From the NCBI RefSeq assembly GCF_000011305.1, contig NC_004369.1, forward strand, positions 186,001 to 250,000: a stretch of DNA of 64,000 nt, in the 5' to 3' direction. Position numbers and translations under genes: made by a program. The notes beneath the pieces were generated by a model. The model made no database searches and was not told the DNA's origin. It worked only from the letters and a program-made list of their open reading frames with translations. This stretch comes from Corynebacterium efficiens YS-314. Lineage in GTDB: Bacteria > Actinomycetota > Actinomycetes > Mycobacteriales > Mycobacteriaceae. This document shows positions 7,822-16,123 of this stretch, piece after piece; within the stretch, counting starts at the first letter, position 1, and each line of letters opens with the position of its first letter.

Positions 7822-8778
7822 CTAGACCTCCAGCACGAGCTTTCCGGTGACGGTTCCATCCTCCAGGGCCTTGAGGGCCTTCGCCGCGTCGGCAAGGGGG
7901 AGGGTGTGGTCGATGTGGGGGGTGATGCGGCCGTCGGCAAGCATGGGCCAGATCGCCTCGACGGTGGCGGCGACGATGCGCGCCTTGTCCGCGTCATCGC
8001 GACCGCGCAGGGCGGTGGCCGAGATGGTGCCACGCTTGGCCAGCAGCAGACCCAGGTTGAGCTCGCCCTTGACCCCACCCTGCAGACCGATGGTGACCAT
8101 GTGGCCGTCCTTGGCCAGTGCCTTGACATTCTGGCCGAGGTACTTCGCGCCGATGATATCCAGGATCACATCCGCCCTGTTCTTCAACACCTCCGCGAAG
8201 TCCTCCTCCCGGTAATTGATGAGGATATCCGCGCCGAGCTGCTGACAGGTCTGGAGCTTCTCCGGGGAGCCGGTGGTCACCGCCACCGTCGCACCCATCG
8301 CCTTACCCATCTGCACCGCGAACGTGCCGATACCACCAGCCCCACCATGCACCAGGAAGGTCTGCCCCTCCTTAAGACCGGCGAGCATGCCGATATTCGA
8401 CCACACCGTGCACGCCACCTCCACGATCGAGGCGGCCTCCACGAAGGAAAAACCCTCCGGGATCGGCATCAGCTGACCCTCCGGCACGGCCACGAACTCC
8501 GCATAACCACCACCGGTGAGCAGGCAGGCAACCTCCTCACCCTTGCTGCGGCCGGTGTCACCCGGATCCGCGATGATGCCTGCGCACTCCAGGCCCAGGA
8601 TCTCCGACGCTCCCGGCGGGACGGGGTAGTTGCCCTGCGTCTGCAACAGATCCGCACGGTTGACGCCGGCGGCCTTCACCTCAACCAGCACCTCACCGGG
8701 TTTCAGGGTCGGGACGGGTACGTCCTGCAGCTCCAGGGACGCTGTGTTCTTCTCTTCAGTCTGCACAATTGCCTTCAT
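7822..8778 (-). CDS. qor: NAD(P)H:quinone oxidoreductase, zinc-independent MDR family
   Basis: A 318-residue medium-chain reductase. The N-terminal GroES-like part shows VKAAGVNRADLLQTQGNYP and the Rossmann part has VHGGAGGIGTFAVQM near residue 145, then GADILINYREEDF. It lacks the catalytic zinc ligands of alcohol dehydrogenases, as quinone oxidoreductases (QOR/TP53I3 type) do. It probably reduces quinones or enones with NADPH. It is convergent with the aminotransferase-like gene (6 bp between stops), as in the Rv3777/Rv3778c pair. The start ATG 8778 fits a leaderless TACCCT box 8 nt away. Confidence 0.85.
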   Translation of the reverse strand: MKAIVQTEEKNTASLELQDVPVPTLKPGEVLVEVKAAGVNRADLLQTQGNYPVPPGASEILGLECAGIIADPGDTGRSKGEEVACLLTGGGYAEFVAVPEGQLMPIPEGFSFVEAASIVEVACTVWSNIGMLAGLKEGQTFLVHGGAGGIGTFAVQMGKAMGATVAVTTGSPEKLQTCQQLGADILINYREEDFAEVLKNRADVILDIIGAKYLGQNVKALAKDGHMVTIGLQGGVKGELNLGLLLAKRGTISATALRGRDDADKARIVAATVEAIWPMLADGRITPHIDHTLPLADAAKALKALEDGTVTGKLVLEV

Positions 8779-8786
8779 GCCCTCCG

Positions 8787-8792
8787 AGGGTA
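8787..8792 (-). promoter_or_regulatory. -10 box TACCCT of the quinone reductase gene
   Basis: On the minus strand TACCCT precedes ATG 8778 by 8 nt. A GGAGG lies too close to the ATG to act as a normal ribosome binding site. Confidence 0.45.
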
Positions 8793-8876
8793 GGTGAAAT
8801 CAGGTTCCCCGGGGCGGTTTCCGCGATAGGCAGGCAGTCAGGTAATATTCCGTTCTGTCGATAGCTAATCGACGCT

Positions 8877-8961
8877 GGAGACGTGACAGAGCGGCCGAAT
8901 GTACTGGTCTTGAAAACCAGCGATGGGAAACCATCCGAGGGTTCAAATCCCTCCGTCTCCG
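8877..8961 (+). tRNA. tRNA-Ser (anticodon UGA)
   Basis: The acceptor stem GGAGACG/CGTCTCC closes an 85-nt gene with discriminator G. The anticodon loop CTTGAAA carries TGA, there is a long variable arm as in all Ser tRNAs, and the T-arm reads GAGGGTTCAAATCCCTC. CCA is not encoded. Confidence 0.97.
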
Positions 8962-8970
8962 CTGATCGAG

Positions 8971-9000
8971 ACCCCGTTCATGCAGGTGAGCGGGGTTTTT
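8971..9000 (+). terminator. Terminator of tRNA-Ser(UGA)
   Basis: ACCCCG (8971-8976) pairs with CGGGGT (8991-8996), followed by a run of T. Confidence 0.8.
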
Positions 9001-9002
9001 TC

Positions 9003-9008
9003 TATGGT
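9003..9008 (+). promoter_or_regulatory. -10 box TATGGT of the 2Fe-2S protein gene
   Basis: TATGGT precedes ATG 9015 by 6 nt with no ribosome binding site, another leaderless arrangement. Confidence 0.5.
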
Positions 9009-9014
9009 GGGGAT

Positions 9015-9302
9015 ATGACTGACATCCTCCACACCCTCACCGTCGACGGCGAGGACTACAGCTTCACCTGGCCCGCCGGCATGACGCTTCTCGACGCCCT
9101 CCTCGCCGCCGACCTCCCCGCCCACTATTCCTGCATGGAGGGCCACTGCGGCACCAGCCAGTGCACCCTGACCGGCGGCCGCTCCCACATGCTCCGCAAC
9201 GATGTCCTGAGCCGCTACGAGATCGAGCAGGAAAACCAGGTGCTCGCCTGCCAGGCCATCCGCGACGAGGAGGGGCCCTACCACTGCTCTTTCGACGACT
9301 GA
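9015..9302 (+). CDS. small 2Fe-2S ferredoxin-like protein with an altered cluster motif
   Basis: A 95-residue protein that is one plant-type [2Fe-2S] domain, like the ferredoxin domain of KshB/Hmp-type reductases. Ligands Cys40 and Cys45 (SCMEGHCG) and the distal Cys79 (VLACQ) are present. The third ligand, expected at position 48 (CGxC), is Ser48; a Cys lies at 50 (CGTSQC). The change TGC to AGC would be one base. Whether Cys50 or Ser48 completes the cluster is unknown. It stands alone, without a reductase partner nearby, and the 67-bp repeats start 12 bp after its stop. Confidence 0.85.
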   Translation: MTDILHTLTVDGEDYSFTWPAGMTLLDALLAADLPAHYSCMEGHCGTSQCTLTGGRSHMLRNDVLSRYEIEQENQVLACQAIRDEEGPYHCSFDD

Positions 9303-9314
9303 CGGCCCCGGCTC

Positions 9315-9547
9315 GTGCAAAACCGTGCCGGTTAGTGGCTGGGATGGTCGGTGGTGACGTCGAGGTGGCATGGAAATGCCACCCGGGGGCTCGTCGGCTG
9401 CAAAACCGTGCCAGTTCCCGGTCGGGAGGGTCGGTTTCAGCGCGGAGGTCGTACGGAAATGCTGCGGCAGACCTCATCCCGCGCAAAACCGTGCCAACTA
9501 GCACCCCAAACTGACCGTTCCAACCCCGAAGCGGCACGGTATTGCAG
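9315..9547. repeat. Cluster B: three 67-bp palindromic repeats
   Basis: Units at 9315-9381, 9398-9464 and 9481-9547, with 16-bp spacers, so the period is exactly 83 bp. They are more diverged than those of the other clusters: the left ends read TGCAAAACCGTGCC. The core of the third unit (CTGACCGTTCC) is in the opposite orientation to that of the others (GGTCGG). The cluster occupies most of the 297-bp gap before the next gene; the remaining 52 bp up to ATG 9600 show no clear promoter. Confidence 0.85.
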
Positions 9548-9599
9548 CAAATGCCCGCCCCGGGGGAACCAATTCAGCGTCCGCGGTGTCTAAAAGGGC

Positions 9600-10517
9600 A
9601 TGGGACAAACAGTGTGGACCTACAGGGAGCTGCGGAATTCGGGCAAGACCAGGGCAGAGATCGCGCAGGGAGTGCGGGCGGGGAAGATCCACCGGCTTTT
9701 CCACGGGGTGTACACCACGACACCGGAGCCAACCGCCGAGACCGCATGGGAGGCGCTGCAGAAACTGCGGCCGGAGGCGGTGCTGGAGGGGAGATCAGCG
9801 GTGGAGGCCTACCAGGGGAAACAGCTGAGTCTGCCTCTTACCGCCCGCGTCCCCACGCCTAATCTACGCCAGGGGGCGGCACACATCATCAGGTTGCGCA
9901 GGAGCCGCAGAATCCGGTTCCAGGAGGTCCGTGGTTTCCGGGTGGTGTCGCTGGCGGATGCGGTGGCGACGTGCCTGGCTGAGGGGTCGGTGCGGGAGGG
10001 AGAGCTGCGGCAGTTGGTGGAACGGTCGTATGTGTCGGTCAAGGGGGTGCGTCGTCAGGAGAAGGAGGTGAAGGAACTTAAAACCACCAGGAAGGCCCAG
10101 CTCAGGGAGTTTCTCCGGGTGTGTGCGTCGGGTACGGACAGCGGCCTGGAGAAGAGTTTTGTGTCGGCGCTGCAGTCCGCGGGCTTTCAAACACAGCAGA
10201 ATTTTCTCGTGTCCGGGTACCGGTGGGATACCGCGATCAAGGCGCTGCGGGTGGTGATTGATGTGGACAGCCGCAAGTATCACGGTTCTGATGAGAGGAA
10301 TTTCATTGTCGACAGGTGGAAGACCAACGAGGCGCAGGCCGAGGGGTGGTTGGCACTGCGCATCACGGATGACTGCGTCAATTATGCGATGCCCGAGATC
10401 ATCATGCTCCTCAAAAATATCCAGGCGTTCCGGGCGCAGCATCCCCGCAAGGTGCTCGGCAACCGGGGGATGGGGCCGGTGTGGTTCTGGCACAACGTCC
10501 TGATGGACACGTATTAA
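9600..10517 (+). CDS. AbiEi-like/DUF559 (Vsr-type endonuclease-like) protein
   Basis: A 305-residue protein. Residues 1-80 resemble the N-terminal winged helix of AbiEi-type antitoxins (RELRNSGKTRAEIAQGVRAGKIHRLFHGVY). Residues 190-275 resemble DUF559, a Vsr/PD-(D/E)xK-like nuclease fold, with VVIDVDSRKYHG and DRWKTNEAQAEGWLALRI. Such fusions are common and uncharacterised in actinobacteria. The likely nuclease Asp is kept (VIDVD). It directly follows repeat cluster B and its stop overlaps that of moeB by 4 bp in convergent orientation. A DNA-processing role is an inference. Confidence 0.7.
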   Translation: MGQTVWTYRELRNSGKTRAEIAQGVRAGKIHRLFHGVYTTTPEPTAETAWEALQKLRPEAVLEGRSAVEAYQGKQLSLPLTARVPTPNLRQGAAHIIRLRRSRRIRFQEVRGFRVVSLADAVATCLAEGSVREGELRQLVERSYVSVKGVRRQEKEVKELKTTRKAQLREFLRVCASGTDSGLEKSFVSALQSAGFQTQQNFLVSGYRWDTAIKALRVVIDVDSRKYHGSDERNFIVDRWKTNEAQAEGWLALRITDDCVNYAMPEIIMLLKNIQAFRAQHPRKVLGNRGMGPVWFWHNVLMDTY

Positions 10518-11581
10518 GCGTCCAGCCACCCCTCGATGCCGCCGTCGAGGCTGGTCATGCCCCCGTATCCGGCTTCCTGCAGGATGGCCACGGCCTGGGC
10601 GGAGCGCACCCCGGCCGCGCAGTAGACCAGCACCTCCTCGCCGGCCGCTACGGCGTCGGGCACGGCACCTGAGCGGATTGCGGACAAGGGCACGTTGACC
10701 GCGCCGGGGATGGCGTAGGCGGCGAATTCGTGGGGTTCGCGAACGTCGACAAACGTCACCCCAGAAGGCACAGCCGACACCCGGGGCACATCCAACGCCT
10801 CCCCGGAGCCTGACTCCGGACCAGCGACAACCTCTTTCGCCCGCACCTTCTCCACCACCGCGGGATCACCCACCACGGGGATGTATTCCCAGGTGGCGTC
10901 CATGGAGGAGTAGTAGCCCAGGCGCCCGATCAGGGGGCGGCCGACGCCGGTGATCAGTTTGAGGGCCTCCATTGCCATGGAGGATCCGACCACACCGACC
11001 ACGGGGCCGAGGACCCCGGCCTGGGAGCAGGAGGGGACGGAGCCGGCGGGTGGGGGAGTGGGGAAGAGGTCTTCGTAGATGGGGCCGTGGTCGGCGTGGA
11101 AGACGGTGAGTTGGGCATCGAAACCCAGGATGGACGCCCAGATGTGCGGGATCCCCAGGCGGGCAGCGGCCCAGGAGGCGATATGGCGGGTCTCGAAGTT
11201 GTCGGAGCCGTCGAGGATCATGTCATAACCCTTCAGCAGCGGCAGTGCATTTGACCAGTTCAGACGTTCCACCGCCACCGCCACATCAACAGTGGGGTTC
11301 AGCGCCAGCATCGCCTCCCGCGCCGATTCCGCCTTCGGCCGTCCCACCCCGTCGGTGGTGTGGATGACCTGCCGGTGCAGGTTGGACAGGTCGACCACGT
11401 CGTTGTCGATGATGAGCACGTGCCCCACCCCGGCACCGGCGAGGTAGAGCAGCGCGGGAGACCCGAGGCCGCCGGCACCGATGACGGCGATGCGGGCGTC
11501 GAGAAGCTTCTGCTGCCCTGCCTGGCCGACTTCGCCGAGCATGATCTGGCGGCGGTAGCGGGCGATCTGCTCGCGTTTCAC
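10514..11581 (-). CDS. moeB: MoeB/MoeZ-type adenylyltransferase with rhodanese domain
   Basis: A 355-residue fusion. The E1-like domain has the ATP-binding loop IAVIGAGGLGSPALLYLAGAG (residues about 30-50), the LSNLHRQVIH segment and a DGSDNFETRH loop. The C-terminal rhodanese domain carries the active-site loop YCAAGVRS. It should adenylate the C-terminal Gly-Gly of MoaD and pass on sulfur for molybdopterin synthesis. The frame runs far upstream, but GTG 11581 overlaps the moaE stop (GTGA) and begins VKREQIARYRRQ, the usual family start. It is the last gene of the moaC-mog-moaE-moeB run. Confidence 0.9.
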   Translation of the reverse strand: MKREQIARYRRQIMLGEVGQAGQQKLLDARIAVIGAGGLGSPALLYLAGAGVGHVLIIDNDVVDLSNLHRQVIHTTDGVGRPKAESAREAMLALNPTVDVAVAVERLNWSNALPLLKGYDMILDGSDNFETRHIASWAAARLGIPHIWASILGFDAQLTVFHADHGPIYEDLFPTPPPAGSVPSCSQAGVLGPVVGVVGSSMAMEALKLITGVGRPLIGRLGYYSSMDATWEYIPVVGDPAVVEKVRAKEVVAGPESGSGEALDVPRVSAVPSGVTFVDVREPHEFAAYAIPGAVNVPLSAIRSGAVPDAVAAGEEVLVYCAAGVRSAQAVAILQEAGYGGMTSLDGGIEGWLDA

Positions 11582-12036
11582 AGGCCCACCCACTCGGTGT
11601 CGCCGTTCACCAGTTCCTGTTCCTTCCAGATGGGGACCTGGGCTTTGACGGCGTCGGCAAGCGCGGCGCAGGCGGCGAAGGCGTCCCCGCGGTGGGCGGC
11701 GGCGGCGACCACCAGGAACGCGACATCCCCGATGGCCAGGGCGCCGGTGCGGTGCGCGGTCCACAGGCGCGTGCGCGGGTGCTTTGCGACGACCCCCTCC
11801 GCCACCTTCCTGATCATCGCGCCGGCGCTGGGATGCGCGGTGTAGGTCAGCGACTTCACCCGCGAACCACCGTCGTGGTCGCGGACCACACCCTCGAAGA
11901 CCACGAGCGCACCCATGGCATCGGTGCAGGTCGCGGTCTTGGCTGCGGGCAGCAGGTCGGTCAGTGAGTCCTCCGTCATGAACGCGTCGATGAGGATGCC
12001 GGTCTGTTCGTCGACATAGGCAGGATCAGTGGTCAT
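11578..12036 (-). CDS. moaE: molybdopterin synthase large subunit MoaE
   Basis: A 152-residue protein with MoaE hallmarks: GALVVFEGVVRDHDGGSRVKSLTYTAHPSA, HRTGALAIGDVAFLVVAAAAHR and the catalytic-lysine region KAQVPIWKEQEL. With MoaD it turns cyclic pyranopterin monophosphate into molybdopterin. It overlaps mog by 11 nt and moeB by 4 nt, so translation is probably coupled. Confidence 0.95.
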   Translation of the reverse strand: MTTDPAYVDEQTGILIDAFMTEDSLTDLLPAAKTATCTDAMGALVVFEGVVRDHDGGSRVKSLTYTAHPSAGAMIRKVAEGVVAKHPRTRLWTAHRTGALAIGDVAFLVVAAAAHRGDAFAACAALADAVKAQVPIWKEQELVNGDTEWVGL

Positions 12037-12505
12037 GGTGTCCCTTCAGCGTGGAAACAAGATGGTCAAGAAGTGGATCGAGCACGGCCACCGCATCCCG
12101 TGCAGCACCCGTGGACCCGGGCAGCGCCATCACGAAGGTGGCGCCGATGGTGCCTGCGACTGCGCGGGATAGCACCGCGGTCGGCACCGATTCCATACCC
12201 TTGTTCCAGAAGGCGTGCACGATGCCGGGCAGTTCACGGTCCAGGTAGGGGGCGAGCAGTTCCGGGGTGCGGTCATCGGGGGTCAGGCCGGTGCCGCCGG
12301 AGATCAGCACCACATCCGGACGGGCAGCATCCCCGAGCACCCCGGCGAGCGCCCCCGGCAGGTCGGCGTCGGCCACCACGCGGGCATCAGGCACGTCGAT
12401 GCCACGCCCGCGCAGCCACTCCACCAGCAGTGCCCCGGAACGGTCGGTGTACTCGCCGGCCGCCGCGCGCGTGGAACTCACCAGCACCAGGGCAGAGGTG
12501 GTCAT
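12026..12505 (-). CDS. mog: molybdopterin adenylyltransferase (MogA/MoaB family)
   Basis: A 159-residue protein with the MPT-binding motif [15 protein letters not shown] and the loop [14 protein letters not shown]. It activates molybdopterin by adenylation before metal insertion by MoeA. The open frame reaches 12745, but ATG 12505 overlaps the moaC stop (ATGA) and starts [18 protein letters not shown], the normal family start. MogA and MoaB cannot be told apart by eye. Confidence 0.9.
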   Translation of the reverse strand: MTTSALVLVSSTRAAAGEYTDRSGALLVEWLRGRGIDVPDARVVADADLPGALAGVLGDAARPDVVLISGGTGLTPDDRTPELLAPYLDRELPGIVHAFWNKGMESVPTAVLSRAVAGTIGATFVMALPGSTGAARDAVAVLDPLLDHLVSTLKGHHDH

Positions 12506-12969
12506 ACCGACCAGTCCCCGGATTTCCCGCCGGTTTTGGCCAGCACACGCACCCCGTCGATGACAGCCATCTTGTCCACGGCCTTGATCATGTCGTAGAC
12601 GGTGAGGGCGGCGGTGGTCACGGCGGTCAGGGCCTCCATCTCCACGCCGGTGACCCCGCGGGTCTTCACGGAGGCCTCGATGCGCACGCCGTCGGGCAGC
12701 CGCTCGAAATCCACGGTGATCTTGCCCAGGGGCAGTGGGTGGCACAGGGGGATGATCTCCGGTGTCTTCTTCGCACCCATGATGCCGGCCACGCGCGCCA
12801 CCGGCAGGGCATCACCCTTGGGCAGGTCGGCGGTGAAGAGTTTGTCCACCACATCGGCGCGGGTGCGCACGAAGCCCTCGGCCACCGCGGTGCGGCTGGT
12901 CTCGGCCTTGGCGGTCACGTCCACCATGTGTGCGGAGCCGTCGGCACGCACGTGGGTCAGTTCGCTCAT
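12502..12969 (-). CDS. moaC: cyclic pyranopterin monophosphate synthase MoaC
   Basis: A 155-residue protein with [18 protein letters not shown] at the start and the conserved IPLCHPLPL and [12 protein letters not shown] motifs. It catalyses the second half of the first molybdenum cofactor step; the MoaA partner is not in this window. GAGGAG lies upstream of ATG 12969. It overlaps mog (ATGA). Confidence 0.96.
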   Translation of the reverse strand: MSELTHVRADGSAHMVDVTAKAETSRTAVAEGFVRTRADVVDKLFTADLPKGDALPVARVAGIMGAKKTPEIIPLCHPLPLGKITVDFERLPDGVRIEASVKTRGVTGVEMEALTAVTTAALTVYDMIKAVDKMAVIDGVRVLAKTGGKSGDWSV

Positions 12970-12979
12970 TGTTACTCCT

Positions 12980-14167
12980 CTAGCCCAGTGGATAGGTGTC
13001 CACGCTGTTTCCTGCCTCCACCGTAGTCCCCGCGGGCACCCGGATCAGACACGTCGCGCCGGCGGCCTGCGCGAGCAGGTGCGATGAGGTACCCGGCAGC
13101 GGCGTGGCCACCAGACGCTTGTCGACGACCTCCCATCGCCCCCGCAGGAACTGATCCCGCCCGCCCGACAATCCCGTGGCGGTGACAGCCATCTCCGCGA
13201 CCACCGGGGTCAGCGGCTCGCCGCGCAGCACCGGCGGGAGGAACAACACGAAACTGACCAGCGTGGAGATCGGGTTGCCGGGCAGGGCGATGACGGGTGT
13301 GCCATGGAAGACCGCCAGCCCCTGCGGGCCACCGGGCTGTTGATCCACATGGCCGAACCAGGCACCCTCACCGGGTTCCAGGACCTGCCGGATCACCTCG
13401 AATTTCCCGTGGCTGATGCCCCCGGAGGTGATCACCGCATCGGGCTGGTACCGGTCGATGGCCTTCTCCAGCTGCTCGGCCAGGCGCGCCGGGTGGTCAT
13501 CGGTGTGCAGCTGGTGGAGCACCTCCATCCCGTGACGCTGTGCCAGGCCGCGCAACAGGGGACCGTTGGCGTCGGGGATGGTGGCGGCGCCACCGGAGTT
13601 GTTGATCTCCGCACCACCGGTGACCGTGATGATCCGCAACCGGCGCATCACCTCCACCGCAGTGATGCTCTGACTGGCCAGCAGTGCGATGTGGACCGGG
13701 GTGATTTCGGTGTTTGCGGGGATGATCTCCTCACCTGCGCGGATGTCGGAAGCCCGCAGGCGGAGGAACTGCCCGGCCGGGGTGGCGGGGATGGTGACCC
13801 GGGGTGCGGTGAACTCACCGGGGCGGGTGTTCTCCACCGGGATCACCGCCGCGGTGCCGGAGGGGAGGCGGGCGCCGGTCATGATGGGGCAGAGGGTGGC
13901 GTCGACAAGCCCGGTGGGGTACCACGTGGCGGGGTCGACCCCGGCCGCGATCGTCGGGCCGACCGGGAAGGTGCCGCCGGCCAGCTGCGCGGTGGTGAGG
14001 GCGAAACCGTCCATCTGGGAGTTGTCGAAACGCGGGGAGTCCCACACAGCGTTGATCGGCGTGGTGGTGCGACGGCCCAGCGCGGCGTGCAGATCCACCA
14101 TTTCCGCGCCGGGGGCGGGCAGCAGGGCGCGGATCGCCTCGACGTGGTGTTCCGGTGTGCGTGACAT
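12980..14167 (-). CDS. moeA: molybdopterin molybdenumtransferase MoeA
   Basis: A 395-residue protein. Domain order fits Moe[16 protein letters not shown] near residue 43, a beta domain, then the MogA-like domain with [15 protein letters not shown] near 250 and [15 protein letters not shown] near 300, and a C-terminal beta domain. It inserts molybdate into adenylated molybdopterin. AAAGGA precedes ATG 14167. It sits between modB and moaC on one strand, linking metal uptake to insertion. Confidence 0.95.
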   Translation of the reverse strand: MSRTPEHHVEAIRALLPAPGAEMVDLHAALGRRTTTPINAVWDSPRFDNSQMDGFALTTAQLAGGTFPVGPTIAAGVDPATWYPTGLVDATLCPIMTGARLPSGTAAVIPVENTRPGEFTAPRVTIPATPAGQFLRLRASDIRAGEEIIPANTEITPVHIALLASQSITAVEVMRRLRIITVTGGAEINNSGGAATIPDANGPLLRGLAQRHGMEVLHQLHTDDHPARLAEQLEKAIDRYQPDAVITSGGISHGKFEVIRQVLEPGEGAWFGHVDQQPGGPQGLAVFHGTPVIALPGNPISTLVSFVLFLPPVLRGEPLTPVVAEMAVTATGLSGGRDQFLRGRWEVVDKRLVATPLPGTSSHLLAQAAGATCLIRVPAGTTVEAGNSVDTYPLG

Positions 14168-14177
14168 GAGGGTCCTT

Positions 14178-15029
14178 TCAGCGGTGTTGACGTGAGATCA
14201 TCCGGGTCACCCCGATGGCCCCGATGATCAGCACATACACCGCCAGCAGCATGATCACCGCCCCCAGGGCCTGATCCATGTCATTGGAACTTAAGCCCAG
14301 CTCGATGTGCAGGGGGATGGTGCGGGTGACACCTGCGACGTTACCCGCGAAGGTCAGCGTCGCACCGTATTCACCGAGTGCGCGGGCGAACCCGAGGATC
14401 ATCCCGGTGACCACGCCGGGCATGCTCAGCGGCAGGATCACCCGCCGCATGACCTCCCAGCGTGTGGCGCCCTCAGTGGCGGCGATCTCCTCGAAGCGCA
14501 CCGGGATGCCGCGCAGCGCGGTGACCACCGTGGACACGAAGAAGGGCAGCGCCACGAACACCTGTGTGATCACCACGGCGGTGGTGGTGAACGCGACCTG
14601 GACACCCACCTGGTCGAGGTGCTGGCCGAGCAGTCCGCGCCGACCCCACAGGAAGGTCAACGCCAGCCCGGAGACCACCGGGGACAACACCAATGGGGCG
14701 TAGACCAGTACCTGGATGGTCGCCACCCACCGCGGATGGTTACGGGCGTGATGGTGCAGCGCCAGCGCCAGCGGGAAACCCAGCAGCGTACAGACCACCG
14801 TGGCCAGCACCGCGGTGCGCAGGGAGAGCCCGAAGGTCTGCAGGGACTCCGGTTGGGTCAACAGTTCCCAGGAACGGTGCCATGGGATGTTGAAAAGCAG
14901 CGCCACCACCGGACCCAGCAGGAACAGCAGGGCGACCGTGGCGGGCAGCAGCAACCACCCGGGCAGGATGAGGTTGGGCACGCGCATGGCGTCGCGCGCC
15001 CTAGTCTGTGCCTGATTTCCGGAAGCCAT
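14178..15029 (-). CDS. modB: molybdate ABC transporter permease ModB
   Basis: A 283-residue permease with five or six membrane helices and the EAA loop EEIAATEGATRWEVMRRVILP near residue 190. It starts at ATG 15029, overlapping the end of modA by 29 nt; an in-frame ATG at 14987 (MRVPNLILPGW) is the alternative. Gene order modA-modB-moeA supports molybdate rather than sulfate as substrate. Confidence 0.9.
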   Translation of the reverse strand: MASGNQAQTRARDAMRVPNLILPGWLLLPATVALLFLLGPVVALLFNIPWHRSWELLTQPESLQTFGLSLRTAVLATVVCTLLGFPLALALHHHARNHPRWVATIQVLVYAPLVLSPVVSGLALTFLWGRRGLLGQHLDQVGVQVAFTTTAVVITQVFVALPFFVSTVVTALRGIPVRFEEIAATEGATRWEVMRRVILPLSMPGVVTGMILGFARALGEYGATLTFAGNVAGVTRTIPLHIELGLSSNDMDQALGAVIMLLAVYVLIIGAIGVTRMISRQHR

Positions 15030-15798
15030 GATCAGTCAGGATATCCGTTGCCGCCTCGGAGGAGAGGAAGTCGGCGAAGGCGCGGGCGGCCGGGTTGTCC
15101 CGCCCCAGGGTGGTCAGTGCCAGGGGGTAGGTGGTGTCCACGTTCCCCTCCAGGTCGATGATGGTGATGTCCTGTGTGGTGGCCAGCGCGGCCGCGTCGG
15201 TGGCGTAGATGAATCCGGCGTCCACTTCACCGGTGGAGATCTTCATCGCCACATCCGAGACGGCGGCCTCCTCGGTGGTGCGGCCTGGCTGCACCCCGGC
15301 CTCCCCCAGGGCTGTGCGGGCCAGTGCGCCGCAGGGCACCTCGGGGGCACACAGGGCGATGAGGTCATCGCTGATGTCGGCCACCGTGGCGATCTCCCCG
15401 GGGTTGGCCGGCGCGGTGGCCAGCACCAGGCGGTTGGTGGCGATGACCGCAGGCTGTGCGCCGGTGAACTCCGGCAGTTCCAGGGCGGTGTCCATGGTGG
15501 CGGCATCCGCGGAGATGAACACATCGGCGGGGGCGCCTTCGGCGATCTGGCGCACCAGGGTGGGGGAACCGGCGAAGTTGAACACCAGATCCGCATCCGG
15601 GTGATCCGCGGTGAAGGCCGCTGCCAGGTCATCGGCTGCGGTGTTGAGGGAGGCGGCGGCGAAGACCCGGACGGTGTCGCTGGTGTCCGTAGACCCCGTG
15701 CAGGCGGTCAGCACACCGGCGAGCGCGAGGGCCCCGATCGGGCTCAGGATGCTCAGGATGCTCAGGGTGCGTCGGGTGCGTCGGAACTCTTGCTTCAC
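15001..15798 (-). CDS. modA: molybdate-binding lipoprotein ModA
   Basis: A 265-residue protein. A basic N-terminus and hydrophobic stretch end in the lipobox GVLTAC, so the mature protein starts at a lipidated Cys near residue 33. Then come VFAAASLNTAADDLAAAF and ADVFISADAATMD, typical of ModA-type oxyanion receptors. GTG 15798 has AGGAAAGG 7 nt upstream. It is divergent from moaD, with 67 bp between the starts that must hold both promoters; I see no ModE-type operator that I trust. Confidence 0.93.
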   Translation of the reverse strand: MKQEFRRTRRTLSILSILSPIGALALAGVLTACTGSTDTSDTVRVFAAASLNTAADDLAAAFTADHPDADLVFNFAGSPTLVRQIAEGAPADVFISADAATMDTALELPEFTGAQPAVIATNRLVLATAPANPGEIATVADISDDLIALCAPEVPCGALARTALGEAGVQPGRTTEEAAVSDVAMKISTGEVDAGFIYATDAAALATTQDITIIDLEGNVDTTYPLALTTLGRDNPAARAFADFLSSEAATDILTDHGFRKSGTD

Positions 15799-15865
15799 GT
15801 TGCAGCCTTTCCTACCATTGGGTCAAGGTTTAATAATCGTATCTAAGAAGGCGTGAGAACAGGTC

Positions 15866-16123
15866 ATGGAGATCCACTATTTCGCAGCTGCCCGCGCCGC
15901 CCGGGGTGTGGACCGGGAGAGCGTCGACAAGCAGGAGGGCACCCTCGGGGACCTGCTCGCCGACCTCGGCCGGGAACACACCGACGCAACGGCCGCCGGG
16001 ATGACGCTCGCGCAGGTCTTCGACCGCTGCACCTTCCTCATCGACGGGCGCTCCGCCCAGCCCGACGCCTCCCTGGCCGGGGCGTCGCGGGTGGATGTGC
16101 TGCCCCCCTTCGCGGGTGGTTAG
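15866..16123 (+). CDS. moaD: molybdopterin synthase small subunit MoaD
   Basis: An 85-residue ubiquitin-like protein starting EIHYFAAARAARG and ending PPFAGG, the di-glycine tail that is adenylated by MoeB and then thiocarboxylated. It is transcribed opposite to the other cofactor genes and its stop overlaps the end of modC by 4 bp. Confidence 0.93.
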   Translation: MEIHYFAAARAARGVDRESVDKQEGTLGDLLADLGREHTDATAAGMTLAQVFDRCTFLIDGRSAQPDASLAGASRVDVLPPFAGG

